Below, piece by piece: positions 24,677-32,525 of a stretch of 64,000 bases of DNA. Under the pieces are notes generated by a model. The model saw only the letters and a program-made list of their open reading frames with translations, was not told where the DNA came from and did not search any database. Position 1 is the stretch's first letter. Each line of letters opens with the position of its first letter. This stretch comes from CP2-2F sp034432555 (GTDB lineage Bacteria; Chloroflexota; Anaerolineae; Aggregatilineales; UBA2796): contig DAOUBW010000042.1 of the NCBI GenBank assembly GCA_034432555.1, positions 1-64,000 on the forward strand, given 5' to 3'. The translations under genes were made by a program, and so were the position numbers.

Positions 24677-24733
24677 TTAGGCGATAAAGCCCTTTAAGGT
24701 GTGGCACCGTAAGCCACTACACCATGCGTCCAT
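24677..24733 (-). CDS. Possible 18-residue small ORF with strong ribosome-binding site
   Basis: GAGGAG seven bases before ATG 24733 starts a short ORF (MDAWCSGLRCHTLKGFIA) that ends 67 bases before the rhodanese start. It lies after the attenuator terminator, so it is made only on read-through. Two Cys codons. Could be a second regulatory uORF, a small protein or chance. Confidence 0.4.
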   Translation of the reverse strand: MDAWCSGLRCHTLKGFIA

Positions 24734-24772
24734 AGGCAATCTCCTCTCGTTTTTGGCTGTGGGCTGGGCAAC

Positions 24773-24797
24773 AAAAAGCCCCGATTTCGATCGGGGC
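24773..24797 (-). terminator. Intrinsic terminator/attenuator before the rhodanese-YedE operon
   Basis: On the minus strand GCCCCGAT and ATCGGGGC pair around CGAA and are followed by five T. It lies 27 bases after the stop of the Cys-rich leader ORF. The leader codons at 24837-24843 carry TCGGGGC, the same sequence as the 3' arm, and can pair with the 5' arm instead, giving an antiterminator. Confidence 0.85.
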
Positions 24798-24823
24798 AGT
24801 CTTGGCACAGCACACACAAGACA

Positions 24824-24928
24824 CTAGGCAGCATACGCCCCGACTGCGGCACGACAACACAGCATCGCACACATACACATGGGCGTACACAGGCTGATAT
24901 TTGGGATGGCGTGCTTCGCGGGCGTCAT
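24824..24928 (-). CDS. Cysteine-rich leader peptide of the rhodanese-YedE operon
   Basis: A 34-codon ORF from ATG 24928. An inner ATG at 24880 would give 18 residues, starting MCMCAMLCCRAAV. Five Cys codons lie at 14, 18, 20, 24 and 25, ending in a CC pair. No clear ribosome-binding site is seen for either start. It ends 27 bases before an intrinsic terminator, and about 35 bases separate the predicted transcript start from ATG 24928. The layout fits cysteine-responsive ribosome-mediated attenuation: stalling at Cys codons would leave TCGGGGC (24843-24837) free to trap the terminator 5' arm. Poly-Cys leader attenuators are known in mycobacteria; one on a rhodanese-YedE operon in this type of organism would be new to me. 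Confidence 0.75.
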   Translation of the reverse strand: MTPAKHAIPNISLCTPMCMCAMLCCRAAVGAYAA

Positions 24929-24969
24929 AAGCTATCAGTTTTCTCTAATGTCATTCAAGGCACGCAAGC

Positions 24970-24998
24970 AGTTTAGATGAACTTGATAGCTTTGTCAA
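24970..24998 (-). promoter_or_regulatory. Promoter of the Cys-leader/rhodanese operon
   Basis: On the minus strand TTGACA (24998-24993) and TAAACT (24975-24970) are separated by 17 bases, a near-consensus sigma-70 type promoter. The predicted transcript start is near 24963, just ahead of the leader peptide. Confidence 0.75.
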
Positions 24999-24999
24999 G

Positions 25000-25296
25000 C
25001 GTTTTAGTGAAAAGTTACAAATAATGAGTCAAAAAAGGCTTGGCGGAAAGGTGCTGTCTGCCGAGCTGGTGCGGATGGTTAGCTCAGCTTTGGGTGTGTT
25101 GGGACTCTTTCCACAGGCAGGGAAAGGGAATGAGAGGGTGTAAAGTTCCGACCTGTGTGTGGGATGCTTCATACAAGTTTGGCAGCGCATACCCTTAATC
25201 TTCACCGCCCTCTACTACAACCTTATCGTTAAATCGTGCGTAGTTAGGTACACTTAATTGGGCTGGGCTTGATAGTGAGGAATTCAGGGGAAAAGC
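25000..25296. other. Intergenic region with diverged dispersed-repeat copy 3
   Basis: No gene is seen. Around 25118-25128 is a GGGAAAGGG block and at 25193-25211 the tail CCTTAATCTTCACCGCCCT, preceded by TTTGGCAGCGCATA. The order and spacing resemble the element at 9297-9421. Confidence 0.45.
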
Positions 25297-25839
25297 ATGT
25301 CTGATGCAAAAAAACGCGCACGGCTTGGTGATGATGGCGAACTGCCGGAATTGATTGAGGCACAAGCAGGCGCACTGCTCTACTGCACGCAGTGCGGCAC
25401 GGTGAATCCTGCTGATTCGCGCTTCTGCCGCAAGTGTGGGCATTCGCTGGAAGAACAAGAGGCAGACATGATCGGTCTGGAGCATTTGAGGGACGGCAAA
25501 CGCAAACACACCGAACAAGAGAAAAAACCTCATAATGCTGCTGGTGCTGCGGTGCTGCAAATCATAACTATGTCGAGCGTGGCGGGCTTGGGTGTCACTG
25601 CGCTTGTGATGGAGCAGGGTGCGGCACTTATCCCGATTATCCTCGCTTGGTTCCTGACCGAAACTGTGCGCGCTTCTAGCGATAAAGGCATAACTGTTGA
25701 TCGCGTTATCATTGGCATCTTCACCGTGCTATTGGTGTGTGGTTTAGGCGTCACCGCCTTGGTGATGGGTCAGGGTGCGGCGATCATCCTGCTGATGCTT
25801 GGCTGGTTTCTCATCGAAGCGATTCGCGCACATGTCTAG
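25297..25839 (+). CDS. Zinc-ribbon membrane protein
   Basis: 180 residues. A zinc ribbon near the N terminus (CTQCGTVNPADSRFCRKCGH, four Cys in two CxxC pairs) is followed by a charged linker and two similar hydrophobic segments, each containing GLGVTALVM(E/G)QGAA, apparently an internal duplication. Function unknown; zinc ribbons of this type often act in protein-protein contacts. The gene stands alone; the next gene is convergent and its stop is 4 bases away. Confidence 0.7.
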   Translation: MSDAKKRARLGDDGELPELIEAQAGALLYCTQCGTVNPADSRFCRKCGHSLEEQEADMIGLEHLRDGKRKHTEQEKKPHNAAGAAVLQIITMSSVAGLGVTALVMEQGAALIPIILAWFLTETVRASSDKGITVDRVIIGIFTVLLVCGLGVTALVMGQGAAIILLMLGWFLIEAIRAHV

Positions 25840-25843
25840 CGCT

Positions 25844-26803
25844 CTAGAGCAAGCTGGGCAGCCACAAAAGCAGCGCGTTTATGGTAATTTGGCACGCCCA
25901 AGCACTGAACAGGTTATAGACTGCGGCAAGGTAACTGTAGAGAAAATTCAGCGCTAAAATTGCCAAGCCAATGACGATGGCAACCAGCGGATAGGCTGTG
26001 ACGGTCAAGCCCGCCAACAGCAACAGACATGACCAAATACCCGCGGCGGCACCAGCAAAGATCAAGCCGCGTGACGCCTGAAACGCGCCGCGAAAAAAGA
26101 GCGTCTCGGCAGTGGGCATCGCAAACACCAACAGCAGAAAGATCGTCGTCGGACTCATGCCGCTGAATAAATCGGCGGCGATGCGCCCTAACTGCGAACT
26201 ACCAATCACCAAAATCGGCACACCAACCAAGGCGGCATAGCCTGCACCAATCGCCAGATCGCGCACGCTAGGGCGCAATACCTCGATCTCATCCACCAAG
26301 ATCGCCATCAAGCCAACGCCCGCTATCGCCGTCCAGACCAGCGTAAGGCGTGCCTCAAGCGGCATACCGCCCAAGCCAAGCACCGTCACCACAAGGGCAA
26401 TGCCATAAATGAACAATGGATCGAGCGTTAGCAGCCGTTCATCATCTTCAAAGGGCTCGTCATCTTCAAAATCATCTCCCTCAAGGTCAGTCGTATCAGA
26501 ATCGTCAGCTACAGGAGCAGTGATCGGCGGCACAACGGCAGGTCTGGAAGGTTGCGGCGCAGGCGTTGAAGATGCTTTAGCGGGCGTGGGCGGCTCAGCA
26601 GGCACAGGGCGCTGCGCCTGAGGCGATGAGGCACTTGGCGGCGGCACTGGACTAGGTGGTGCAGTGGGTATCTCGGCTTCAGGCGGCGGCGTGATCGCCT
26701 TCATCCAAGCGGGTGGTTCGGGCAGCGGAATGCCGCCGCTGCTAGCGGGCTGCTCACGGCGCGGTGCGTTTGGGGATTCGGTTTCGGCGTTGGGCATGGT
26801 CAT
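25844..26803 (-). CDS. CPBP-like intramembrane protein with disordered Pro/acidic N terminus
   Basis: 319 residues. The first ~120 are low complexity: Pro/Ala-rich, then very acidic (DLEGDDFEDDEPFEDDER). The rest has about seven or eight membrane spans. The segment PTAETLFFRGAFQASRGL resembles the EExxxR motif of CPBP (Abi) membrane proteases, but only one Glu is present, and the later His motifs are not clear. It may be an inactive relative or a scaffold. No obvious partner; the GNAT gene lies upstream by 65 bases. Confidence 0.6.
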   Translation of the reverse strand: MTMPNAETESPNAPRREQPASSGGIPLPEPPAWMKAITPPPEAEIPTAPPSPVPPPSASSPQAQRPVPAEPPTPAKASSTPAPQPSRPAVVPPITAPVADDSDTTDLEGDDFEDDEPFEDDERLLTLDPLFIYGIALVVTVLGLGGMPLEARLTLVWTAIAGVGLMAILVDEIEVLRPSVRDLAIGAGYAALVGVPILVIGSSQLGRIAADLFSGMSPTTIFLLLVFAMPTAETLFFRGAFQASRGLIFAGAAAGIWSCLLLLAGLTVTAYPLVAIVIGLAILALNFLYSYLAAVYNLFSAWACQITINALLLWLPSLL

Positions 26804-26868
26804 CCCACTTTCCCTTATTGGCAGATACGGCTAGGATTGCTGCGGGCGCGCTGCATTTGGCAAATCAG

Positions 26869-27816
26869 CTACGGTTTGCACTCATAAAAGACTTGGGTGT
26901 AGTCGGTAAGTGTGGCGCTGCTTGGCAAAAGATGCCCTTCTGCCTCCCAAATATAGGTGAGCAGCGACGGAATGCCTTGCCGATGCGCCCAATCACGTAA
27001 AGCGGCCACCAATAAGGGCGTGGGCGGACGTTCTGACCAGCAGGCAAGATGCATTTCGCCGTGCAAGGCGTCGGCATGGTCGGGTTCGCTCAGCAAAACG
27101 AGCGCCCGCTGACCGCCACTTAGGGTCATTTTGAGGTGAAGTGTGCTGCGGTTGAGCAGTTCAGGGATGCCGCCTGCCCAATCCTGAGGAAAAAGTTTAT
27201 CCCACTCTTGGCGGCTGCCGCGATAGCGCCCGAAAGGCATGTGCCAGCCCTTCACCTGTTTCGGATCGCGTTCAGTTAGCTCAACCGCTTGATAGACAAT
27301 GCGCCCTGCCTCGGTGGGAAACCGCACCCCATAGCCGCTGTTCGTCTGCCGAAAGCCAAGTTTTTCATAAAAGCCCTGTGCGTCAGCGTCCGAGACGCAG
27401 ACGCGCTCACAGCCCATCAGACGTGCCATCTGCAAAATGTACTCAACCAAAGCGCGCCCATAGCCGCGCCGCTGGTGGTTAGCATGTGTGTTAATGACGC
27501 TGATCTCAAGGTTATGACCGAAAGGCGGTGCTTCAAAGCTCTCGTAAACTTCTGCCTCTGCCACCACCTGATCGCCAAGGCACGCCACCAATGGAAAACC
27601 GGAGCCTGCTAACAAACGGTTCAGGTGAACGGCGCACGTCTCAATGCTCAGCCAGGCGCCGCCATGCTGCCAGCGCTCATATAGGTTCAGATCGGCGTAA
27701 TCGGCGGGGATTAACTGTCCATCAGGTGCAAGGCGCGTCCAGTGCGGCACATCTGCCTGATGAATGGCGCTAATGGCAGCCGTATCTTGCAATGTGGCAA
27801 GCCGAATGGTGACCAC
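26869..27816 (-). CDS. GNAT family N-acetyltransferase
   Basis: 315 residues, starting at GTG with AAAGGA upstream. The N-terminal half is a standard GNAT domain: RLATLQDTAAISAIHQAD, then the acetyl-CoA loop NHQRRGYGRALVEYILQMA and DADAQGFYEKLGF. The C-terminal half (from about residue 180) is a second, degenerate domain without the Q/RxxGxG/A loop. Substrate unknown. Part of a same-strand series with Uma2 and ParA genes upstream. Confidence 0.75.
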   Translation of the reverse strand: MVTIRLATLQDTAAISAIHQADVPHWTRLAPDGQLIPADYADLNLYERWQHGGAWLSIETCAVHLNRLLAGSGFPLVACLGDQVVAEAEVYESFEAPPFGHNLEISVINTHANHQRRGYGRALVEYILQMARLMGCERVCVSDADAQGFYEKLGFRQTNSGYGVRFPTEAGRIVYQAVELTERDPKQVKGWHMPFGRYRGSRQEWDKLFPQDWAGGIPELLNRSTLHLKMTLSGGQRALVLLSEPDHADALHGEMHLACWSERPPTPLLVAALRDWAHRQGIPSLLTYIWEAEGHLLPSSATLTDYTQVFYECKP

Positions 27817-27901
27817 AGTCTAATCCTTTGGCAGTCTGACACGCTTCTAAACTAACATGGCTTGACAAGTGTGGCAAGCCCGCTTTCCATCTAAGCAACC
27901 G

Positions 27902-28534
27902 TCAGCTTTCAGAAGGCGCGGCATCTGCGTCCGTTTCAGCGTCATCCTCCAGAATGGGCAACCCGACATCAAAGAGCGTGGCGAGCGGCAGGCGGAAATT
28001 GGGCAGCAAATCGCCACCGTCAAAGGCGTCCCCTTTGCTAAGCTGCTTGACGCGCATATCGCTCTCGCCGCTCGGATCAGGGCGGCAGACATCGGCGCGC
28101 CCCTCATTTGGATAGATGATCCAGACTTCACGCACGCCAAGCGCCAAATAACGCGCTGCCTTGCGCTGAACGGCTGTCACGGAATCAGAGGGCGAAACAA
28201 CCTCTACCGCCAAATCCGGCGCGATCTTAAAAAAGCTGCGCTTCCGTAAGCCCTTTAGCCTGCCACTAGCAATGAAGGCTGCATCGGGCGCAAGTGCATC
28301 TTGTGCCGAGAGTTGGAAACCACCATCAGCACCAGTCACAATGCCTAGACCATGCTCACGTGCAAATACACGCAAATAGGTAGCGATTTCAATGCCAATA
28401 ACAGTAGGCAGTTCACTGGTAGGCGTCATTTCGTAGAGGTCTCCGTCTATTAATTCAAAGTGCTTATCGGCGTTTTCAGGCAAGGCAATGAACGTCTCGA
28501 AATCAGCGAGGCTCATTTTTTCACGGCTGATCAT
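27902..28534 (-). CDS. Uma2 family PD-(D/E)XK endonuclease-like protein
   Basis: 210 residues of the DUF820/Uma2 family: FIALPENADKHFELIDGDLY, DAAFIASGRL, the core PDLAVEVVSPSDS, RKAARYLALGVREVWIIYP. The Asp and Glu of the restriction-like fold are in the PDLAVEVV stretch. Proteins of this family are very abundant in cyanobacteria and Chloroflexota; their role is unclear. AAGGAGA lies before the ATG. The ParA-like gene ends 12 bases upstream, so they are probably co-transcribed. Confidence 0.82.
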   Translation of the reverse strand: MISREKMSLADFETFIALPENADKHFELIDGDLYEMTPTSELPTVIGIEIATYLRVFAREHGLGIVTGADGGFQLSAQDALAPDAAFIASGRLKGLRKRSFFKIAPDLAVEVVSPSDSVTAVQRKAARYLALGVREVWIIYPNEGRADVCRPDPSGESDMRVKQLSKGDAFDGGDLLPNFRLPLATLFDVGLPILEDDAETDADAAPSES

Positions 28535-28546
28535 GGCACAGTCTCC

Positions 28547-29557
28547 TTAATCACTCACCTGGGGCGAGAGTTGCAAACGGGCATAAATCTGATCGGCAAG
28601 CGTCTTAAAATCACGGTAGGCGCTCTGGACGGCGTGCATGTGCGAGCCAAGCGCGCCATCGCCGGGCTTCAATTTGAACATCGGTTTGCGCGCTTCTTGC
28701 GCCATCGGCACAAGGCTTTGGTCGTGCTTGATGATGGCAAGGCGGTTGCTATCTTCTTGGATTAAGGTGGTTGGCTCGGGCTGGTCAAGCACAAATTTAG
28801 TGTAGTCTTTCGGAATGCGGCTGACCCAATACTCATAAGCGCGGATCGGGCGATCAAGGCGCATGATTGGCTGCATCACCACATAGCCAATCGGTGTGAT
28901 GGCGCCACTTGGCAAGGGCAGATCGGGATCAGGGTTGCGCGGCAGGCGCTCTTGCCATTCACGCCGCCACGTCCGCAGGCGCGGACCGAGATTCCGCAAG
29001 CCTTGCAACGAGAATAAATCGGGCGCCAGCGGCACAACCACATAGTCAGAGGCGATCAGCGCCGCGCGATTGATCGAACCGAGATTCGGTCCCAAATCAA
29101 CGAGGATGAAGGCTGCCTCAAAATCTTCAGCGCCCTTTTGCAGCACGCGCCAAAAGGCAGATTGCACACGGAAAGCGCGCTCATCACGGTCAAGGCATTT
29201 TGCCCAATCGTTCGCCAAATTATCCTCAAAGTTAGAGAGCTGCAAATCGCCTGCCAGCAAGCCGATCTTTTCATCCACTTCCTGAATGTGCGGCGTTGCA
29301 ACATCGCCCACACCACGCCGCAGCGGATTGATTGCGCTGTAGAGCGTTGGTGGAGTCTCGGTCTCTGTCTCGCGCCACAGCAGTTCCATGAGTTGATCTT
29401 GATCGAGGAAGGCAGCCGTCAGGTTGGCTTGCGGATCGAGCTCAGCAGCCAGCACGCGCTTGCCCTGATCGGCGTACATCCACGCCAAGTGGTAGACCAG
29501 TGACGTTTTGCCGACGCCGCCTTTGTTATTGAAGAAGGCAATCACGGGTACGCTCAT
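28547..29557 (-). CDS. ParA-family ATPase
   Basis: 336 residues with the deviant Walker A FFNNKGGVGKTSLVYHLAW (signature Lys12 and Lys18), the RVLAAELDPQANLTAAFL block and VPLAPDLFSLQGLRNLG. ParA-type ATPases position DNA or protein cargo. No ParB, centromere-like repeats or cargo genes are next to it, so it is probably not a chromosome-partition ParA. Its ATG overlaps the stop of the upstream AlbA_2 remnant (ATGA), showing that the two once formed a tight operon; trmFO lies ahead of that. Confidence 0.85.
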   Translation of the reverse strand: MSVPVIAFFNNKGGVGKTSLVYHLAWMYADQGKRVLAAELDPQANLTAAFLDQDQLMELLWRETETETPPTLYSAINPLRRGVGDVATPHIQEVDEKIGLLAGDLQLSNFEDNLANDWAKCLDRDERAFRVQSAFWRVLQKGAEDFEAAFILVDLGPNLGSINRAALIASDYVVVPLAPDLFSLQGLRNLGPRLRTWRREWQERLPRNPDPDLPLPSGAITPIGYVVMQPIMRLDRPIRAYEYWVSRIPKDYTKFVLDQPEPTTLIQEDSNRLAIIKHDQSLVPMAQEARKPMFKLKPGDGALGSHMHAVQSAYRDFKTLADQIYARLQLSPQVSD

Positions 29558-30442
29558 GGGCGGCTCCTTACAGTAGCTAAAACAGAAGCAGCGCTAACTG
29601 TAAATTCAAGAGGCGGATTATTGTTTTCGTTAAGTGCTTGTTGTGCAATTTGGATGCCTACTCCAAAGCGCTGCACCAAGCCGAGATATTTCATGGCGCT
29701 TGCTAAATTTCGCTGATTTTGCCGCTAATTTCGTAGTTGGCGCGAATCGGCGAAGTGAGTTGTGCGCCAGCATAACGAACAAACTGCACATGTACACTCG
29801 GCACAAATTCGCGCTGGTGCTTGCCACACACCAGCAAACCCGTGATGGTTGGCAAATTATCAGCATTCGTCAAGCCCAGCGAAGCAAGTTGTTGTTCTAT
29901 GCTGCGCTGATTCTGGCTCAACACATCCAATGCAATGGCATTCGGCAAATAGACTTGCTTGAAAAATTCGAGATCAAGATCGTCAATTGTTGCTCCATAG
30001 ACAGGGTGCAAATCAAAAGGACGGCTGGCAATGCGCCGTTGCTTTTCGACCAAACGGCGCTCATCTTCGGGATTGGCTTGCCGCGCACCACTCCGCACAA
30101 AAACACGCCCCTCAAAGCGGAGTGGTGGCGCAGTGGCAGGTTGTACAATCACAGCTAAAACCTCACAGCTATCTAAGGTGCGTTTTTGCACATCAAATGA
30201 CGGAAACGGCAAAATTTTGCCATCATCGCGCATTTGGCTTAACTTTTGCTCCAGTTCATCGGTGATTGCTAAGTTAGCGCAAGCGCCATCATCCTCAATG
30301 CCGACAAAAATCACGCCTGCTTGACGATGATCAGGCAGATATTCTTGCGAATTTCGTCACGATCATTGGCGTTGCGTTTGAACTCCACCCGATCCGATTC
30401 GCCGCCGCGCAGCAGTGCCAATAGTTCTTCATCACTAAGCAT
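29554..30442 (-). pseudogene. Broken AlbA_2 domain/ATP-binding protein
   Basis: From ATG 30442 (one base after the trmFO stop) the frame reads LLALLRGGESDRVEFKRNAN and DRDEIRKNI, the start of AlbA_2 (divergent AAA-4) proteins. Bases are then missing and the frame shifts to LPDHRQAGVIFVGIEDDG, continuing as LPFPSFDVQKRTL and FVRSGARQANPEDERRL to EISGKISEI and a stop at 29703. The middle of the family (the LREL..NAV.HR region) is absent, and another frame resumes with YLGLVQRFGVGIQIAQQAL to NPPLEFTV, its normal C terminus, ending in TGA over the ParA start. Two deletions thus inactivate the gene. Confidence 0.75.
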
Positions 30443-30443
30443 G

Positions 30444-31778
30444 TCAGATCATCTCCTGTGCCATATACGCCGTCAGGTCAGCCAAAGCACGCTCGCTATA
30501 GGCAGCGGCGCGTTCACGCTTGCCACGCGGCGGATTCTCAAGCGACGGCAAAATGCCATAGTTTGCCTTCATCGGCTCAAAGCTGCCCGACTCAGCATGA
30601 GTGACGTACCAACACAGCGCGCCGAGCATCGTCGTTTGCGGTAGCGTGAGCAGCGACTCGCCTTTCAGCAAGCGCGCCGCATTCACGCCCGCCAGCCAGC
30701 CGGTGCCGATGTTGCCAACATAACCTTCCACGCCTGTAATTTGCCCGGCGAAGAACAGATCGGCGCGCTGGCGGAATTGCAGCGTTGGGTGCAGCAGGCG
30801 TGGCGCATTGATGTAGGTATTGCGGTGCATCTGCCCGTGCCGCAGAAATTCGGCGCTGCCCAAGCCCGGAATCAGGCGGAAAACGCGCTCTTGCTCGCCC
30901 CACTTCAGGTTGGTTTGAAAGCCGACGATGTTATAGAGCGTGCCAACGATGTTATCCTGCCGCAACTGCACAACAGCCTGTGGACGCTTGCCCGTGCGCG
31001 GATCGCGCAGCCCAACCGGGCGCAGCGGACCGAAGGCAAGCGCTTCGCGCCCGCGTTTGGCAAGCTGTTCGATGGGCAGGCACATCTCGAAAAACTTAGG
31101 GTCTTCACGCTCAAAATCGTGAAGCGGATACGTCTCAGCGCTCAGCAAGGCATCTATAAATGCCTCGTATTCTTCGCGGTTCATTGGGCAGTTGATGTAA
31201 TCACCGGCTTCATCCTCACCACGCCCATAGCGGCTGGCGCGAAAGGCAAGGCTCATATCCAACGTGCTGGCATCCACAATGGGCGAGATCGCATCATAGA
31301 AGTAGAGCGAGTCGCCACCGATCAGGCGCCCAATGTCAGCCGAAAGCGCCGCTGAGGTGAGCGGACCTGAGGCAACCACACAGGGCAGATCAGGAACGCG
31401 AGTCACTTCTTCACGAATTAGGCGAATGTGCGGATGTCCCTCAATGGCGGCACTTACCGCACTGGCAAACATTTGGCGATCTACAGCAAGCGCGCCGCCA
31501 GCTGGCACTGCCGCTTGTGCTGCACAGCGCAGCAACAGGGAACCCAGCGCACGCAGTTCGTTTTTGAGCAAGCCCGGCGCACGGTCAGGCAAGTTTGAGC
31601 CAAGCGAATTGCTGCACACCAACTCGGCAAGCTGATCGGTTTGGTGAGCAGGTGTGCTGCGCTGCGGACGCATCTCATAAAGTGCCACGCGCAAGCCATG
31701 CTCTGCCGCTTGGAAGGCAGCTTCGCAGCCAGCTAAGCCGCCGCCGATCACGATCAAATCAGGAGTCCAGTTCGTCAT
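30444..31778 (-). CDS. trmFO: Methylenetetrahydrofolate-tRNA-(uracil-54-C5)-methyltransferase
   Basis: Folate- and FAD-dependent enzyme making ribothymidine at position 54 of tRNAs. 444 residues. Typical GidA-like start LIVIGGGLAGCEAAFQAAEH, then YEMRPQRSTPAHQTDQLAELVCSN kept in two blocks, and near the C terminus FFAGQITGVEGYVGNIGTGW. The catalytic cysteines fall in the VCSNS and CPMNREEYEAF segments. ATG 31778 is preferred over GTG 31781. Followed one base later by the AlbA_2 remnant. Confidence 0.92.
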   Translation of the reverse strand: MTNWTPDLIVIGGGLAGCEAAFQAAEHGLRVALYEMRPQRSTPAHQTDQLAELVCSNSLGSNLPDRAPGLLKNELRALGSLLLRCAAQAAVPAGGALAVDRQMFASAVSAAIEGHPHIRLIREEVTRVPDLPCVVASGPLTSAALSADIGRLIGGDSLYFYDAISPIVDASTLDMSLAFRASRYGRGEDEAGDYINCPMNREEYEAFIDALLSAETYPLHDFEREDPKFFEMCLPIEQLAKRGREALAFGPLRPVGLRDPRTGKRPQAVVQLRQDNIVGTLYNIVGFQTNLKWGEQERVFRLIPGLGSAEFLRHGQMHRNTYINAPRLLHPTLQFRQRADLFFAGQITGVEGYVGNIGTGWLAGVNAARLLKGESLLTLPQTTMLGALCWYVTHAESGSFEPMKANYGILPSLENPPRGKRERAAAYSERALADLTAYMAQEMI

Positions 31779-31869
31779 CACGCCTCATGCTCACACAACT
31801 ATCTAGTGAATGCCTTCATTTTAGCGGCGAAGCATCCAAAACGGTATGCGGAAACTTGGCAGAGCGCGC

Positions 31870-31875
31870 TATAAT
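31870..31875 (+). promoter_or_regulatory. -10 element ahead of the histidine phosphatase gene
   Basis: A perfect TATAAT 38 bases before the start codon. No convincing -35 was found at 16-18 bases. Confidence 0.4.
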
Positions 31876-31912
31876 GCGCCACAGCATGATTTGAGCAAGA
31901 AAGAGTCTACCC

Positions 31913-32440
31913 ATGCGTGTGATTGAACATCGCCGCCACACCATGCGGAACAAGCCGAACCCACATCTTACACAAGACGGCGTGACGTTGGCGCGGCAAG
32001 TCGGTGAAGGGATGGGACGCTTTGCCTATGTGGTGACCAGCACATTGCCACGCGCCTACGAGACGGCAATTGCGATGGGCTACGCCGTCCATGAGCAACG
32101 CGAACTGTTGACGAGTATGCCCGATGCCGTAGACCGTGAGCTGAGCTATCCGATGGCTTTTGCCGCCTACGCCGATGTGCTGCGGCGTGGCGGTGCCGCG
32201 GCACGCTACGCGGCTGAGCTGGCTGCCCTGTTCGGTGAGGTGATCGAAAAGGCACAGGAAGGCGAGGCAGTGTTGGTCGTTTCGCACGGCGCGATTGTGG
32301 AGCTGAGCGCCTTTGGTGCGCTGCCTAACGCCGATCTAAGTGCGTGGGGCGGCGAAATTGACTACTGCGAAGGCGTGCGCCTGTTCTATGAGCAAGGCGC
32401 CTTTGTGCGCGGTGAGGTGCTGCGCGTGCCGCCTGTCTGA
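31913..32440 (+). CDS. Histidine phosphatase family protein (phosphoglycerate mutase-like)
   Basis: 175 residues. The N-terminal catalytic block reads IEHRRHTMRNKPNPHLTQDG, in which RH of the family RHG motif is followed by T instead of G. Later parts are typical: VVTSTLPRAYETAIAMG and the second His in VLVVSHGAIVEL. The substrate is unknown. It faces trmFO divergently and stands alone before the PD40 gene. Confidence 0.78.
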   Translation: MRVIEHRRHTMRNKPNPHLTQDGVTLARQVGEGMGRFAYVVTSTLPRAYETAIAMGYAVHEQRELLTSMPDAVDRELSYPMAFAAYADVLRRGGAAARYAAELAALFGEVIEKAQEGEAVLVVSHGAIVELSAFGALPNADLSAWGGEIDYCEGVRLFYEQGAFVRGEVLRVPPV

Positions 32441-32461
32441 GATTCCTTTAGCAATCTTTTA

Positions 32462-32490
32462 TTTCACTTTGCCCTTACAATGATTACAAT
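32462..32490 (+). promoter_or_regulatory. Candidate promoter of the PD40 propeller gene
   Basis: TTTCAC (32462-32467) and TACAAT (32485-32490) with a 17-base spacer, about 36 bases before the ATG. Confidence 0.35.
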
Positions 32491-32525
32491 AACGCTATAG
32501 ACTGAGCGAGTGAGGAAGCGGACTC

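Noticed and set aside
24640..24960. SAM or cobalamin riboswitch upstream of the sulfur operon
   Set aside because: No conserved core of either class was seen; the Cys-codon ORF plus terminator accounts for the structure.
28547..29557. Chromosome or plasmid partition locus (parA with parS)
   Set aside because: No parB gene and no repeated centromere-like sites nearby.
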